Source: Pseudomonas brassicacearum
GTDB lineage: Bacteria > Pseudomonadota > Gammaproteobacteria > Pseudomonadales > Pseudomonadaceae
DNA length: 64,000 bases
Direction of reading: 5' to 3'
Assembly (NCBI RefSeq): GCF_000585995.1
Contig: NZ_CP007410.1
Span: 4,243,430-4,307,429, forward strand
In this document: one piece after another, positions 9,368 through 17,216 of the stretch
Numbering within the stretch: the stretch's first letter is position 1
Layout: each line of letters starts with the position of its first letter
Program-made: the position numbers and the translations under genes
Notes under the pieces: model-generated
Told to the model about the DNA's origin: nothing
The model's input: the letters and a program-made list of their open reading frames with translations, nothing else
The model's database searches: none

Positions 9368-10031
9368 GGACAATGCCCTGGATTTCATCCTGTGCGGCAG
9401 CAATCACCCGATCAGGCGCCGATGCCAGCAAGTCCTGGGGCCTTTTGCCGCCCAGAAAACTGTTATCTGAGCGGAACCAGTAAGCCATACCCCAGCCGTC
9501 CTTATGGCCAGCGAAAGCCTCAATAACTTTGGCTAATGCCTTGAACGGCCGATAGCCCGCATCCGGATCCAAGCCATAACCAGGGAAATAGTCGACCCCA
9601 CCGTGACTGATGGCAAAGATTTGCCCCTGTTTTTTCCATTTGTTGGGCTGGGCACTCGGGTTGCGGGTACTCAACTGGGCCACCTGGGCGATGTCCGCGG
9701 CGGTCAGCCAATCACCGCTTTCCAAGACTGTTTTACGGGCTTGGACCAGCATTGCCGCTTCCTTGAGCAGGCGAGGCGACGGCGGCTTACGCGTCACAAA
9801 CACCTCGGCCAGTCGCTCCAGCGACTTCGGATCCTGACGCTCCTGCAGCACCTCATACATTGAGGAGGCCACATTGGCGAAGTTTTCCGCCAACACCTCA
9901 AATACGCTGAGGTTGACCTGATCGAAGGACACGACCAGCACTCGGTCCGCATGCGAGCGGCTCAAGCTGGCCCGAGCCTCCTTAGGCGTACCGATCAAGG
10001 TGGAGACGCCCGATTGCTCTGTAACGCTCAT
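9360..10031 (-). CDS. Antitoxin partner of the RES toxin, Xre/MbcA/ParS (DUF2384)-like C-terminus
   Basis: A 223-residue protein directly upstream of, and overlapping, the RES toxin gene. The C-terminus (MAYWFRSDNSFLGGKRPQDL then LASAPDRVIAAAQDEI) matches the toxin-binding segment of Xre-RES antitoxins. The middle has a likely helix-turn-helix (SGDWLTAADIAQVAQLSTRN). The first 80 residues (a strand, then helical NFANVASSMYEVLQERQDPK) are unlike the usual 120-150 aa antitoxins. It probably represses its own operon and masks the toxin. A 3' remnant of the same gene is at 39476-39909. Confidence 0.75.
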   Translation of the reverse strand: MSVTEQSGVSTLIGTPKEARASLSRSHADRVLVVSFDQVNLSVFEVLAENFANVASSMYEVLQERQDPKSLERLAEVFVTRKPPSPRLLKEAAMLVQARKTVLESGDWLTAADIAQVAQLSTRNPSAQPNKWKKQGQIFAISHGGVDYFPGYGLDPDAGYRPFKALAKVIEAFAGHKDGWGMAYWFRSDNSFLGGKRPQDLLASAPDRVIAAAQDEIQGIVHG

Positions 10032-10100
10032 GGAAATCCCCTCATCAGTTATCTGCGCTATTCAATCCTAGCATATCTTTGATAACCCCAGCCCTGGCCT

Positions 10101-10375
10101 AGCCTCCATTCATCCGGATGCATAGATAGGTTTGAGGGAGCGCGCCGTGCCGTCGCTCAGCGCATGGCGTTGAGGCGAGAAGCCCAAGGACACAACCTTG
10201 ACATTCAGATGCTGCGAGCGAACTCGTTCAAGACATGCGTTGGAAACCGCAAGGAGCGGCATAGCAATGTGGCGCCGTCAGCAGACCACAATCTCATCAC
10301 TGCAAACAATTCAGCGCACCACGAGATTGAAACTGCATGACGTCAACGCCTAAGGCCGCCCTGGAGGTGCTTTGA
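10101..10375. repeat. Dispersed ~150-bp repeat, copy B, plus a decayed integrase-end scrap
   Basis: Begins agcctccattcatccggatg and contains catagatagg, gagggagcgcgccgtgccgt and acattcagatgctgcgag. It is a diverged version of copies A and C, here lying about 70 bp upstream of the intact antitoxin start. Its right part (about 10325-10375: catgacgtcaacgcctaa ... ctggaggtgctttg) is a worn version of the sequence at the integrase truncation point in copies A and C. This gives the ancestral order: toxin, antitoxin, repeat, integrase end. Confidence 0.6.
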
Positions 10376-10407
10376 CTCGATACTCATCACGCCCTACCGG
10401 GTACGAA

Positions 10408-10782
10408 CTACTCCAAAGCCAAGAGCTTTTTAACTTCTGCGATGATGACATCTATGTCGAATGGCTTTGGCAACACCACATCAAACAAATCGGATCTCTG
10501 CATACCGATGTGTGCCTGAGCACCGCTCATTAAGATGATTGGCAAATGGTTGCTGGAAGGAAGAGCTCGCACAGCTGTGGCGAATTCTTGGCCGTCCATA
10601 ACCGGCATCATGAAGTCGGTAAGAATCAAGGCTGGCCGCTCCCTTTCGAGCACCTCGAGTCCTTTCCGGCCATTGCTGGCTTTTACGACCATGAAGCCCT
10701 CATCCTCCAGCGCGAAGCTGAGAATGTCAGCGATCAAATATTCGTCGTCGACGACCAGAATGGTGGTAATTTTTTCAACCAG
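10408..10782 (-). CDS. Single-domain response regulator (receiver), in frame with and just after the KaiC-like gene
   Basis: A complete CheY-like receiver: the acidic pair in ILVVDDEYLI, the phospho-acceptor Asp in LILTDFMMPVMDG, the Ser in LPIILMSGAQ and the Lys in LPKPFD. The odd point is its start. The frame runs back without a break to the TAA of the KaiC-like gene, only 3 codons before CTG 10782. There is no ATG, GTG or TTG before a TTG at 10737, which would remove the acidic pair. Either a CTG or ATT start is used, the normal start was mutated, or the receiver was fused to KaiC and a stop arose. About 124 residues from the CTG. It probably takes phosphate from an unlinked kinase. Confidence 0.75.
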   Translation of the reverse strand: MVEKITTILVVDDEYLIADILSFALEDEGFMVVKASNGRKGLEVLERERPALILTDFMMPVMDGQEFATAVRALPSSNHLPIILMSGAQAHIGMQRSDLFDVVLPKPFDIDVIIAEVKKLLALE

Positions 10783-10791
10783 TTCAAAGAC

Positions 10792-12231
10792 TTATGAAAT
10801 TGAACCAGGCAAAGGCTCAGTCGCGACTGAAGGTTCATTTCTCAAAGCCTTTTTCAGGAAAACATCTTGATCACGAATGACCACCTCAAATCGCGAGGGG
10901 TCATAAGAACTATCTCGTACTTTAAGAATGGAAAGCGTCCTGCTTAGTTCAGAGCGACTCTCAAAGAAACGCATGAGCATCAGGTTATCGACGATGCTTG
11001 ATAGGTCAGAGTTCGGTGAACTGACCTCGGAACCGAATAGGTCACGCATTTCCCATGAAGCGAATACCGTAACGCCCCTGGAGCGCAGCTCGTTCATTAG
11101 GGCGCTGTAGAAGTCTGTAATCCGTCCCGGATTTGTCGAAACGCGCGTCATGCCGCTCAGACTGTCGATGAACAGGCGCTTGATGCCCTTTTCTTTAACG
11201 ATGCTCAACAGTCTTGAGCCGAGTCCATCCAACAAACCTTCAGTGGTGGGCTGCCAGACGATACTCAGCGCACCGCTTTCTTCCATGGCTTCAATGTCGA
11301 TGCCCAGCGAGAGCCCTTTCAGTCGTAACCGCTGTGGACTTTCATAGAATCCAAAATGTAGGCCTGGGGCATCTGCCGTCGACTTAGCCAAAAACTTGAG
11401 ACCCAGCGTCGTTTTACCGATCCCGGATGGCCCCATGACCAGAGACACACTAGAGCTGTGTAGGCCCCCGCCCAATATGTCATCCAGTGAATCAATCCCA
11501 CTGGCGATACGCGTCATGTCTGCACTGTCGGACGACGAAGGACGACTGTACAAGCTTTCCAGGCGCGGGTAGACAACTAAGCCGTCATCATTGATTTCGC
11601 ACTCGTGGAGGCCGGTCAATGCGCTGCTGCCTCGCGTCTTGCGTAGTTGAATACGACGTACCGAACGAGAACCGAATAGCTCTTCTCCCATTTCGATCAC
11701 ACCATCGACCATCGTGTGCTCTGGACTACCATCGTCAAGCCGCGAACTGGTGAGGAACAATACGGTACAACCAGCGAACGCTGCGTGGCCTTGCAGCTCT
11801 AAGATGAATTTCTTGGTATCGATAGGCGAGTCGGCCTTCGAGCGTGCATTGAGCAAACCATCGACGATCATGACGGTAGCCTTCTGCCGACTGATCTCAC
11901 GCCGAAGCAATTTTACTACTTCATCCAAACCTTCGTTTTCCAGCGTATCAAATGCGCTGACGAACTGGATTTCAGCCCCAACTTTGGATGAGTCGAAAAA
12001 GCTCAAAGTAGAGAGAAACTGAAACAGACGATCATGTGACTCGGCCAGCAAGGTGGCGACTAAAACACGACCTCCATTGCGTACGTGATGGAATCCAAGC
12101 TGGTTGGCTAGGATAGTCTTGCCTGAACCTGGGCGGCCTTGGACTATGTATGAAGCACCCTCGACCAGCCCTCCATTAAGCAGAGCGTCGAGCCCGTCGA
12201 TTCCGCTTTGAAGGCGTTTTAGCTTTTCCAC
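10792..12231 (-). CDS. KaiC-like double ATPase (two RecA-fold KaiC domains)
   Basis: A 479-residue protein with two KaiC domains. The first has Walker A GRPGSGKT (32-39) and Walker B-like VMIVDGLL. The second has Walker A GPSGIGKT (267-274) and RLFIDSLSGM. Each domain begins with the KaiC signature (SGIDGLDALLNGGL and SGIDSLDDILGGGL). Cyanobacterial KaiC is a clock ATPase. In pseudomonads such proteins occur beside receivers and kinases and are thought to act in stress signalling; that role is inferred. The start is GTG 12231. The C-terminal stop is immediately followed in frame by a receiver gene. No kaiA or kaiB is present. Confidence 0.88.
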   Translation of the reverse strand: MEKLKRLQSGIDGLDALLNGGLVEGASYIVQGRPGSGKTILANQLGFHHVRNGGRVLVATLLAESHDRLFQFLSTLSFFDSSKVGAEIQFVSAFDTLENEGLDEVVKLLRREISRQKATVMIVDGLLNARSKADSPIDTKKFILELQGHAAFAGCTVLFLTSSRLDDGSPEHTMVDGVIEMGEELFGSRSVRRIQLRKTRGSSALTGLHECEINDDGLVVYPRLESLYSRPSSSDSADMTRIASGIDSLDDILGGGLHSSSVSLVMGPSGIGKTTLGLKFLAKSTADAPGLHFGFYESPQRLRLKGLSLGIDIEAMEESGALSIVWQPTTEGLLDGLGSRLLSIVKEKGIKRLFIDSLSGMTRVSTNPGRITDFYSALMNELRSRGVTVFASWEMRDLFGSEVSSPNSDLSSIVDNLMLMRFFESRSELSRTLSILKVRDSSYDPSRFEVVIRDQDVFLKKALRNEPSVATEPLPGSIS

Positions 12232-12340
12232 AATGTGACCCTGATCTGAAAAACAGGCTTTTTTAGCCGGATGAACGAAATGCTACCGCCATTCCTAATT
12301 CGAGGCTATTCAGGTTGAGTAGAAAGTTGACGAGGAAGAT

Positions 12341-12433
12341 CGTTCGCTTTGGGTGCTAAGTAACCACCCAAAAGCGAACGCTTCCGGTCCTAAGCTGCCA
12401 GTCGATGCAGCTTTTCGCCTAGCCTTCGCTAGG
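12341..12433. other. Three consecutive hairpins between divergent genes
   Basis: Hairpin 1 pairs cgttcgctttgggtg (12341-12355) with cacccaaaagcgaacg (12365-12380), with one bulged base. Hairpin 2 pairs gctgc with gcagc (about 12394-12411). Hairpin 3 pairs cctagc with gctagg (12418-12433). They lie in the 340-bp gap between the KaiC-like gene (leftward) and a small rightward gene. None has a T-run, so they are not simple terminators. A structured leader, small RNA or a mobile repeat remnant are possible. Confidence 0.45.
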
Positions 12434-12571
12434 ATTGGCTTGTCTCAGACATGGCCGATGAACGGGCGAGTTCTCGGCGGCATAAAATGACGTTAACGAG
12501 GCTCCAGCCACCTATAGTGCTAGCTGTATTTCTGACTTATCCTCTGATCCCTACAATCCCGAGGCTGCATC

Positions 12572-12889
12572 ATGGATAGACTAAGTAGGGCCGAAATAGA
12601 AGATGCCCTGGGCCGCTTACTGCCTGGTAGCACGGTCAAATGTATCTTGTGCGCTGACGGTACTGCCTCACTTACGGTAACCGGTGAGACCGGGGAGTCA
12701 TTTGCAGTTGTGGGATTGGTGAGAAGCGACTATCGAGGTGAAGCTGGATTAAAAATCCTCGCGAAACATATCTTTGGAGATATTCAGCTAGCCCGACAGG
12801 GCTTGAAAACCCACAGAGCGCAGCCGCTCGACAATCTCAACAATCAATCCAGCATGACCATCCCGCTGCGACACAAAGTCCGCCACTAG
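12572..12889 (+). CDS. Small hypothetical protein (105 aa), DUF1652-like layout
   Basis: MDRLSRAEIEDALGRLLPGS then VKCILCADGTASLTVTGETG. The pattern is one helix followed by a three-stranded sheet with a CxxC pair (residues 24-27) and a closing helix. Small pseudomonad proteins of the DUF1652 type share the helix plus sheet pattern, but I am not certain of the family. The last ~30 residues look less conserved in character. It starts with ATG after a GAGG-like site. Divergent from the KaiC-like gene, with structured DNA between them. Confidence 0.55.
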   Translation: MDRLSRAEIEDALGRLLPGSTVKCILCADGTASLTVTGETGESFAVVGLVRSDYRGEAGLKILAKHIFGDIQLARQGLKTHRAQPLDNLNNQSSMTIPLRHKVRH

Positions 12890-13160
12890 ACGGGTTTCTG
12901 TTTGATCTTTTTCGCTAAACTCGTGTACGAAACTTCCGCGATGGATCGGGCGTAGAACGCTACAGCTTCCTCAGCAAGCCCGCGCCATTCAATGTTAAGC
13001 GCATGCGGACAATTCGACGCAGTGACTATGACGCCCTCGCTAAGCAGGCTGAGCGCGAGCTGCTGGAATGCTTCGGCGACCTGAAGATTATGCCCTGATT
13101 TCCCGCCGCATCACATGGTCTAAGTAATCTCCAGGGGGCCACGTTGAGGATTTGTAGGCA

Positions 13161-13481
13161 TCAAGCCTTGCGATAAATACCCAGTCGAGCCGTAGATGGA
13201 AGGGGTAACAGCTTCGTCGACGTGAGAGTCATGGCCCTCCCTACACCGAACGCTAGCGCTGTACTCATAGACTCCCCCGGCCGCTCCTTATAGTACTCCT
13301 CAAAAAGCATCGAACCTTCTCCGTCGTAGGCACCAACAAACAATTGAACCGCCCCAGCGCGGGAAGTCCGCACCTGCACATCAATCTGCCCCCCGTCTGA
13401 GAGCAAGCCATCGTGACAACGATTGTGAAGCTCGCTATCGGACCATTCCCAAAACACTCGCCTTCGTTGTTTTAAATACAT
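13161..13481 (-). CDS. Hypothetical protein (106 aa)
   Basis: MYLKQRRRVFWEWSDSELHN, then alternating strands (GGQIDVQVRTSRAGAVQLFV, AYDGEGSMLFEEYY) and a helical stretch (GESMSTALAFGVGRAMTLTS). The pattern suggests a small alpha/beta protein and looks like real coding sequence. I cannot name its family. The 250 bp between its start and the RES 3' fragment hold only short open frames with no recognisable product. Confidence 0.5.
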   Translation of the reverse strand: MYLKQRRRVFWEWSDSELHNRCHDGLLSDGGQIDVQVRTSRAGAVQLFVGAYDGEGSMLFEEYYKERPGESMSTALAFGVGRAMTLTSTKLLPLPSTARLGIYRKA

Positions 13482-13727
13482 CTGTCGTGGCCTTGGGGAA
13501 TTATTTTTATCTTTTACTCCTTATTTAATCTGAAAAGTAAAGAAATCGAACTTTTTATTGAACTATAATCGCGCGGCGCGGTATTAGCAGGCCCGTGCCT
13601 CTTCTTACCAGCTTGCCGGTGAACCGGGCGAGAATGTCGATAAAAAATCTGCTGCGCGATGCTGCGATTGGCGCCAAGTTCGGCTTTAGAGAGCGAATTC
13701 GAGGGGCGCTGCTCGGTCATTTTTGAC

Positions 13728-14070
13728 TCAGTTTTCCCCGCGATGATGACGTCCGATCAGGTCCGCCAAATCTAGCACCGTGTCGAACACACTCGAATCC
13801 TCAGTCAAGCTGCGCGATGCCCCCTGCGGATGGAGCGCACTCTCAGGAATCCGGTCACCGAAAAGCACCACCGCACGTGCAGAGTCATCTTGTCGCGACA
13901 CCCAAGACAGCCCTCGTACATCAAGGTATTGACGGCGGATCACCTCTGCCCATTTGCGAGCCGCGGGGTATTGATCTGTCTCAGAGTCGATAAATTGCTT
14001 GCGAGTGACGCCTAGCTTACCCAGGGGCACGCCGGACAAATCAGCCAAGTGCAGTGGCTGCACCTGACCC
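13728..14070 (-). pseudogene. RES toxin, 3' fragment (copy C)
   Basis: It encodes the last ~110 residues of the toxin at 8660-9367 (QPLHLADLSGVPLGKLGVTR to GDRIPESALHPQGASRSL) with many substitutions, and a frameshift just before the usual AGKS end. The fragment is cut at about 14070 and joined directly to the flanking repeat (copy C). The N-terminal half of the toxin and the whole antitoxin have been deleted. It cannot make an active RES protein. Confidence 0.8.
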
Positions 14071-14240
14071 GCCCTCCACTCATCCCGATGCATAGATAGG
14101 GTTAAAGGAGCACGCCCTGCCGTCGGACAGTGCAATGGCGTAGAGGCGAGAAGAAGGACACGAAGTTAGCATTCAGATGTGTTGCACGCGGTCTCTCTCA
14201 AGCCCAGCGACGGTGGAACGAGAGTTGGCATAACCCGATT
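14071..14240. repeat. Dispersed ~150-bp repeat, copy C, interrupted by the IS66 element
   Basis: Begins gccctccactcatcccgatg and is close to identical to copy A through gcattcagatgtgttgcacg. It stops at ggcataacccgatt (ending at 14240), where the IS element is inserted. The continuation (cagcattgcttgaacc) is found on the other side of the IS, from 17118. Confidence 0.8.
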
Positions 14241-14299
14241 GTATGCGTCCGGCAAAGTCATCTAGCATAAGTTTGCCAGCTCGGCGAAACCTCAGGAAC

Positions 14300-14677
14300 T
14301 CAGTCCCAAAGAGGCTGCATGCTAGGTCTGGTATAACCCCAAACGCGTGGCACTCCATCCTCTAGAGAAAAGGGAAGGTTGTGCTTTCTTAGCGTGGAGA
14401 GTAGCCAATCCAGTGAAACCGCTCTGAGTTCGATCCACTCAATTTCTGCTACCGGATGGATGTGGTAATGCCATTCTCGCTCCCAATCTGTGCAGTAATC
14501 GCTTGGAGCTAAGGTACTGTGCAATCTGAACTCTGGCTTCATTTGCGGGGCGTTAATCATTGCGTTGATCAGCTCAGCCCATCTGGTGTTGTTCATGACG
14601 GGAAAAATGATGCCCGCAGTCAGCAGCCTGCGAATTTTCGCTTTTGTAATCTCGTCGAGTTCAGGCAGCTGATACAT
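14300..14677 (-). CDS. Passenger protein of the IS66 element, DUF6678-like (125 aa)
   Basis: The core NNTRWAELINAMINAPQMKP, then an Arg/Cys-containing strand and DWEREWHYHIHPVAEIEWIE, then a helix-strand end (VSLDWLLSTLRKHNLPF), resembles the DUF6678 family of small proteins. That assignment is from memory and moderate. It lies downstream of tnpC in the same direction and inside the element's inverted repeats, so it moves with the element. The residues ahead of NNTRW (MYQLPELDEITKAKIRRLLT) form a helix. Function unknown; a role in host or target interaction would be a guess. Confidence 0.6.
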   Translation of the reverse strand: MYQLPELDEITKAKIRRLLTAGIIFPVMNNTRWAELINAMINAPQMKPEFRLHSTLAPSDYCTDWEREWHYHIHPVAEIEWIELRAVSLDWLLSTLRKHNLPFSLEDGVPRVWGYTRPSMQPLWD

Positions 14678-14733
14678 AAGATTCGCGCAATTGTATGAAG
14701 TGAGAACAGTCTAACCCAACACACATTGCGTGA

Positions 14734-16260
14734 TTAAACGGGCGCCCACCTGTGTGGCAGCAACTCAGTAATCTCACTCATCCGCTGCGTCGGCAGGCGA
14801 TTGAGGACATCTTTCAAGTACGCATACGGATCATGTCCATTGAGACTTGCCGACTGGATCAAACTCATGATCGCAGCTGCACGTTTACCGCTGCGTAAAG
14901 AGCCCGCGAACAACCAGTTCGAACGCCCAAGTGGCCAAGGCCGGATTTGGTTTTCGCACCAATTATTGTCAATTGGGACGGCCCCATCATCGAGATAGCG
15001 CGTCAGCGCTATCCAGCGTTTGAGGCTGTAATCCAAAGCCTTGGCAATGGCCGATCCCTCAGGTACAAGCTGCCTCTGGGCGATCATCCAGGTATGAAGT
15101 ACGTCGATGATTGGCGCTGCTTTCTCTCGCCGTATTCGCTGCCGATCGCCCGGTTCCAGCTCGCGGACTTCTCGCTCAACTTCGTATAAAGCTGCGATGT
15201 AGTGCAATGCCTTTTCGGCGATCTGGCTCTTGTTGGTCGCGTGCAAGTCGAAGAACTTGCGTCGTGCATGGGCCATGCAGCCGATCTCCGTAACACCCAG
15301 TTCAAATCCTGCTTTGTAGCCAGCGAAGTCATCGCACACCAGCTTCCCGTTCCAGTGGCCGAGGAAGTTCCGGGCATGTTCGCCAGCACGGCTCTGACTG
15401 AAGTCATAAATGACGGCCGCCAGATCGGAGAACTGGCTGGTGGCATAAGCCCAGACATAAGCGCGATGAGTTTTCTTCGCGCCTGGCGTCAGCATTTGTA
15501 CCGGGGTTTCGTCGGCGTGGACGACACCATGCGTCAGCACGGCTTCACGCAGCGCGTCCACCAGCGGCTGCAATTGCACGCCGCAGTTGCCCACCCATTG
15601 CGCCAAGGTCGAGCGAGCAATAGGTAGTCCGGCGCGGCCGAAGATTTTCTCCTGCCGATACAGCGGCAGATGGTCGGCAAACTTGGCCACCATGACGTGG
15701 GCCAGCAGGCCCGCTGTCGGTATGCCTTTGTCGATAACATGCGCCGGTACCGGCGCCTGGATCAGCGTTTCGCATTGTTCGCAGGCCCATTTCCCACGGA
15801 TGTGGCGCTCGACCGTGAACACGCCGGGCGTGTAGTCGAGCTTTTCGCTGGCATCTTCGCCGATGCGTTTTAAGGCGCAGCCGCACTGGCAGTGGCTGTT
15901 TTCCGGTTCGTGATGGATCAACGTGCGAGGGAACTGCGATGGCAGCGCAGCGCGCTTGGGCTGCTGGCGAACTTTGGCTTCGACTGCTGCTGGTTGCAGC
16001 GCCTCAAGTTCGGCTTCGATAGCCGCGATATCGGTGTCGATCAAGTCGTCGAGCAAGCTGGCTTGATCCGAACTTAGCTGCTCGCTACGCTTGGCAAATT
16101 TGAAGCGTTTGAGCAACGCGATCTCGTGGGCCAGCTTCTCGTTGACCGACTTGTGATGGGTAATTTGCTTGTCCATCGTCTCGACACGCTGGATCAACTG
16201 CGCCGCCAAGGCACGCAGTTCTTCAGGGTTTAATTGATCGAGATTCGGATGCGAAGTCAT
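14734..16260 (-). CDS. tnpC: IS66 family transposase TnpC
   Basis: A 508-residue protein with the full IS66 transposase layout: an N-terminal leucine-zipper-like helix (LNPEELRALAAQLIQRVETM), a zinc-finger-like CQCGCALKRIG ... CEQCE, then the DDE core with VHADETPVQML, VCDDFAGYKAGF and NNWCENQIRPWPLGRSNWLF. It catalyses strand transfer. It lies about 80 bp after tnpB on the minus strand. No frameshift seen. Confidence 0.93.
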   Translation of the reverse strand: MTSHPNLDQLNPEELRALAAQLIQRVETMDKQITHHKSVNEKLAHEIALLKRFKFAKRSEQLSSDQASLLDDLIDTDIAAIEAELEALQPAAVEAKVRQQPKRAALPSQFPRTLIHHEPENSHCQCGCALKRIGEDASEKLDYTPGVFTVERHIRGKWACEQCETLIQAPVPAHVIDKGIPTAGLLAHVMVAKFADHLPLYRQEKIFGRAGLPIARSTLAQWVGNCGVQLQPLVDALREAVLTHGVVHADETPVQMLTPGAKKTHRAYVWAYATSQFSDLAAVIYDFSQSRAGEHARNFLGHWNGKLVCDDFAGYKAGFELGVTEIGCMAHARRKFFDLHATNKSQIAEKALHYIAALYEVEREVRELEPGDRQRIRREKAAPIIDVLHTWMIAQRQLVPEGSAIAKALDYSLKRWIALTRYLDDGAVPIDNNWCENQIRPWPLGRSNWLFAGSLRSGKRAAAIMSLIQSASLNGHDPYAYLKDVLNRLPTQRMSEITELLPHRWAPV

Positions 16261-16341
16261 GCCGCCGATTTTGCCAGAGAGGGCTAATGGCGGCGATAGA
16301 CTGATGGGCCAATTGCGCTGGCAAGCGCGCCATGGCGGGTG

Positions 16342-16677
16342 TTAAAGCGTCGAGATAATTCCGCCTGCACCGACGCGTTGCCAAGGTAAACCGAGTACCA
16401 GGGCCTGAAGTTGCTCGGCATCCAACTCAACTTCGGAGCCGTGGCGCACACTAGGCCAAAAGAAGCGCCCTTGATTCAAGCGCCGGGCTGCAAGCCAAAT
16501 CCCTACACCGTCATGCACCAACACTTTCACGCGATTGGCGCGGCGGTTGGCGAACAGATAAGCACAGTGCGGCTTCGCCGCACCGAACACCGCCACGACC
16601 CGCGCGAGTGCGGTTTCAGTGCCGGCGCGCATGTCCATGGGCTCGGTGGCGAGCCAGATGAAGTCGATGCGGATCAT
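16342..16677 (-). CDS. tnpB: IS66 accessory protein TnpB
   Basis: A 111-residue protein from the ATG at 16677, whose first bases overlap the tnpA stop (ATGA). The core has IWLATEPMDMRAGTETALARV and the family-typical YLFANRRANRVKVLVHDGVG followed by WLAARRLNQGRFFWP. It is required with TnpA and TnpC for transposition in characterised IS66 members. The frame is open further upstream, but the overlapping ATG is the normal IS66 arrangement. Confidence 0.9.
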   Translation of the reverse strand: MIRIDFIWLATEPMDMRAGTETALARVVAVFGAAKPHCAYLFANRRANRVKVLVHDGVGIWLAARRLNQGRFFWPSVRHGSEVELDAEQLQALVLGLPWQRVGAGGIISTL

Positions 16678-17006
16678 CGCAGCAGGTCTCGCAGGAAAGC
16701 AGAACACGCCGCTGCGTTTTCTGCCGGCCAACTCACCACGACTACGCCTTTTGAATGAGGCACTTCAATCCTAATCGTGGCAGGAAGGGCTTGATGCACC
16801 GCTGCCGATGGCGATGCCTTGATCGGGATGAAGGCGGTTTGCAACGCCAGAGTTTTCTGCGCATGCACCCGAATCCATTTATGGACGAGGTTGGCATTGA
16901 GGTTGTGGGTCAAAGCGACATTGGCAATCGAGATGTCAGGCTGTGCGCACTCGGCAATGACCTGGGCCTTGAAGGACTTGGAATAGGAACGACGTTCTTG
17001 TGACAT
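16674..17006 (-). CDS. tnpA: IS66 accessory protein TnpA
   Basis: A 110-residue protein beginning MSQERRSYSKSFKAQVIAEC. It has an N-terminal helix-turn-helix of the transposase-8 type (ISIANVALTHNLNANLVHKWI), then a basic linker and a C-terminal strand-helix (VVVVSWPAENAAACSAFLRD). It is the first gene of the element, coupled to tnpB. The ATG at 17006 was chosen over an upstream frame extension because it begins at the helix-turn-helix domain. Confidence 0.88.
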   Translation of the reverse strand: MSQERRSYSKSFKAQVIAECAQPDISIANVALTHNLNANLVHKWIRVHAQKTLALQTAFIPIKASPSAAVHQALPATIRIEVPHSKGVVVVSWPAENAAACSAFLRDLLR

Positions 17007-17031
17007 GGGCGTCCGCTTAAAAAGGCTAGAA

Positions 17032-17063
17032 ATGGTGTCCACTTAAATTTAGGTGGACACCAT
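17032..17063. promoter_or_regulatory. Perfect inverted repeat upstream of tnpA
   Basis: atggtgtccac (17032-17042) pairs with gtggacaccat (17053-17063), around an AT-rich centre ttaaatttag. It lies 25 bp ahead of the tnpA start, inside the element. It may be an operator, or a hairpin that limits read-through transcription into the transposase genes. Confidence 0.5.
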
Positions 17064-17216
17064 CGCCTCAAGCGACGGTGTCAGGAAGGTGTATTGCCCG
17101 GACGGTTACACCCGATTCAGCATTGCTTGAACCTCAGTGCTCGACGGCAAAATCTTCGGGTGGCACCTCTCTCCCAAGGACCGAGGATTTGCAGCACATC
17201 AACGCTAAAACGACGT

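Larger units (their letters stand above)
14241..17109 (-). mobile_element. IS66-family insertion sequence with passenger gene, 8-bp target duplication
   Basis: The element is bounded by the direct repeat acccgatt (14233-14240 and 17110-17117); eight bases is the duplication expected for IS66. Its ends are inverted repeats. The left end reads gtatgcgtccggcaaa, and the right end, reversed, reads gtaaccgtccgggcaa, giving the GTA start typical of the family. Inside are tnpA, tnpB and tnpC in that order on the minus strand, plus an extra gene at 14300-14677. The uninterrupted target is present at 7500-7530. Length 2869 bp. All three transposition genes are open, so it may still be active. Confidence 0.85.

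Noticed and set aside
10792..12231. Circadian clock system
   Set aside because: Only a KaiC-like ATPase and a receiver are present; no kaiA, kaiB or SasA-type gene is nearby, so a clock is not supported.
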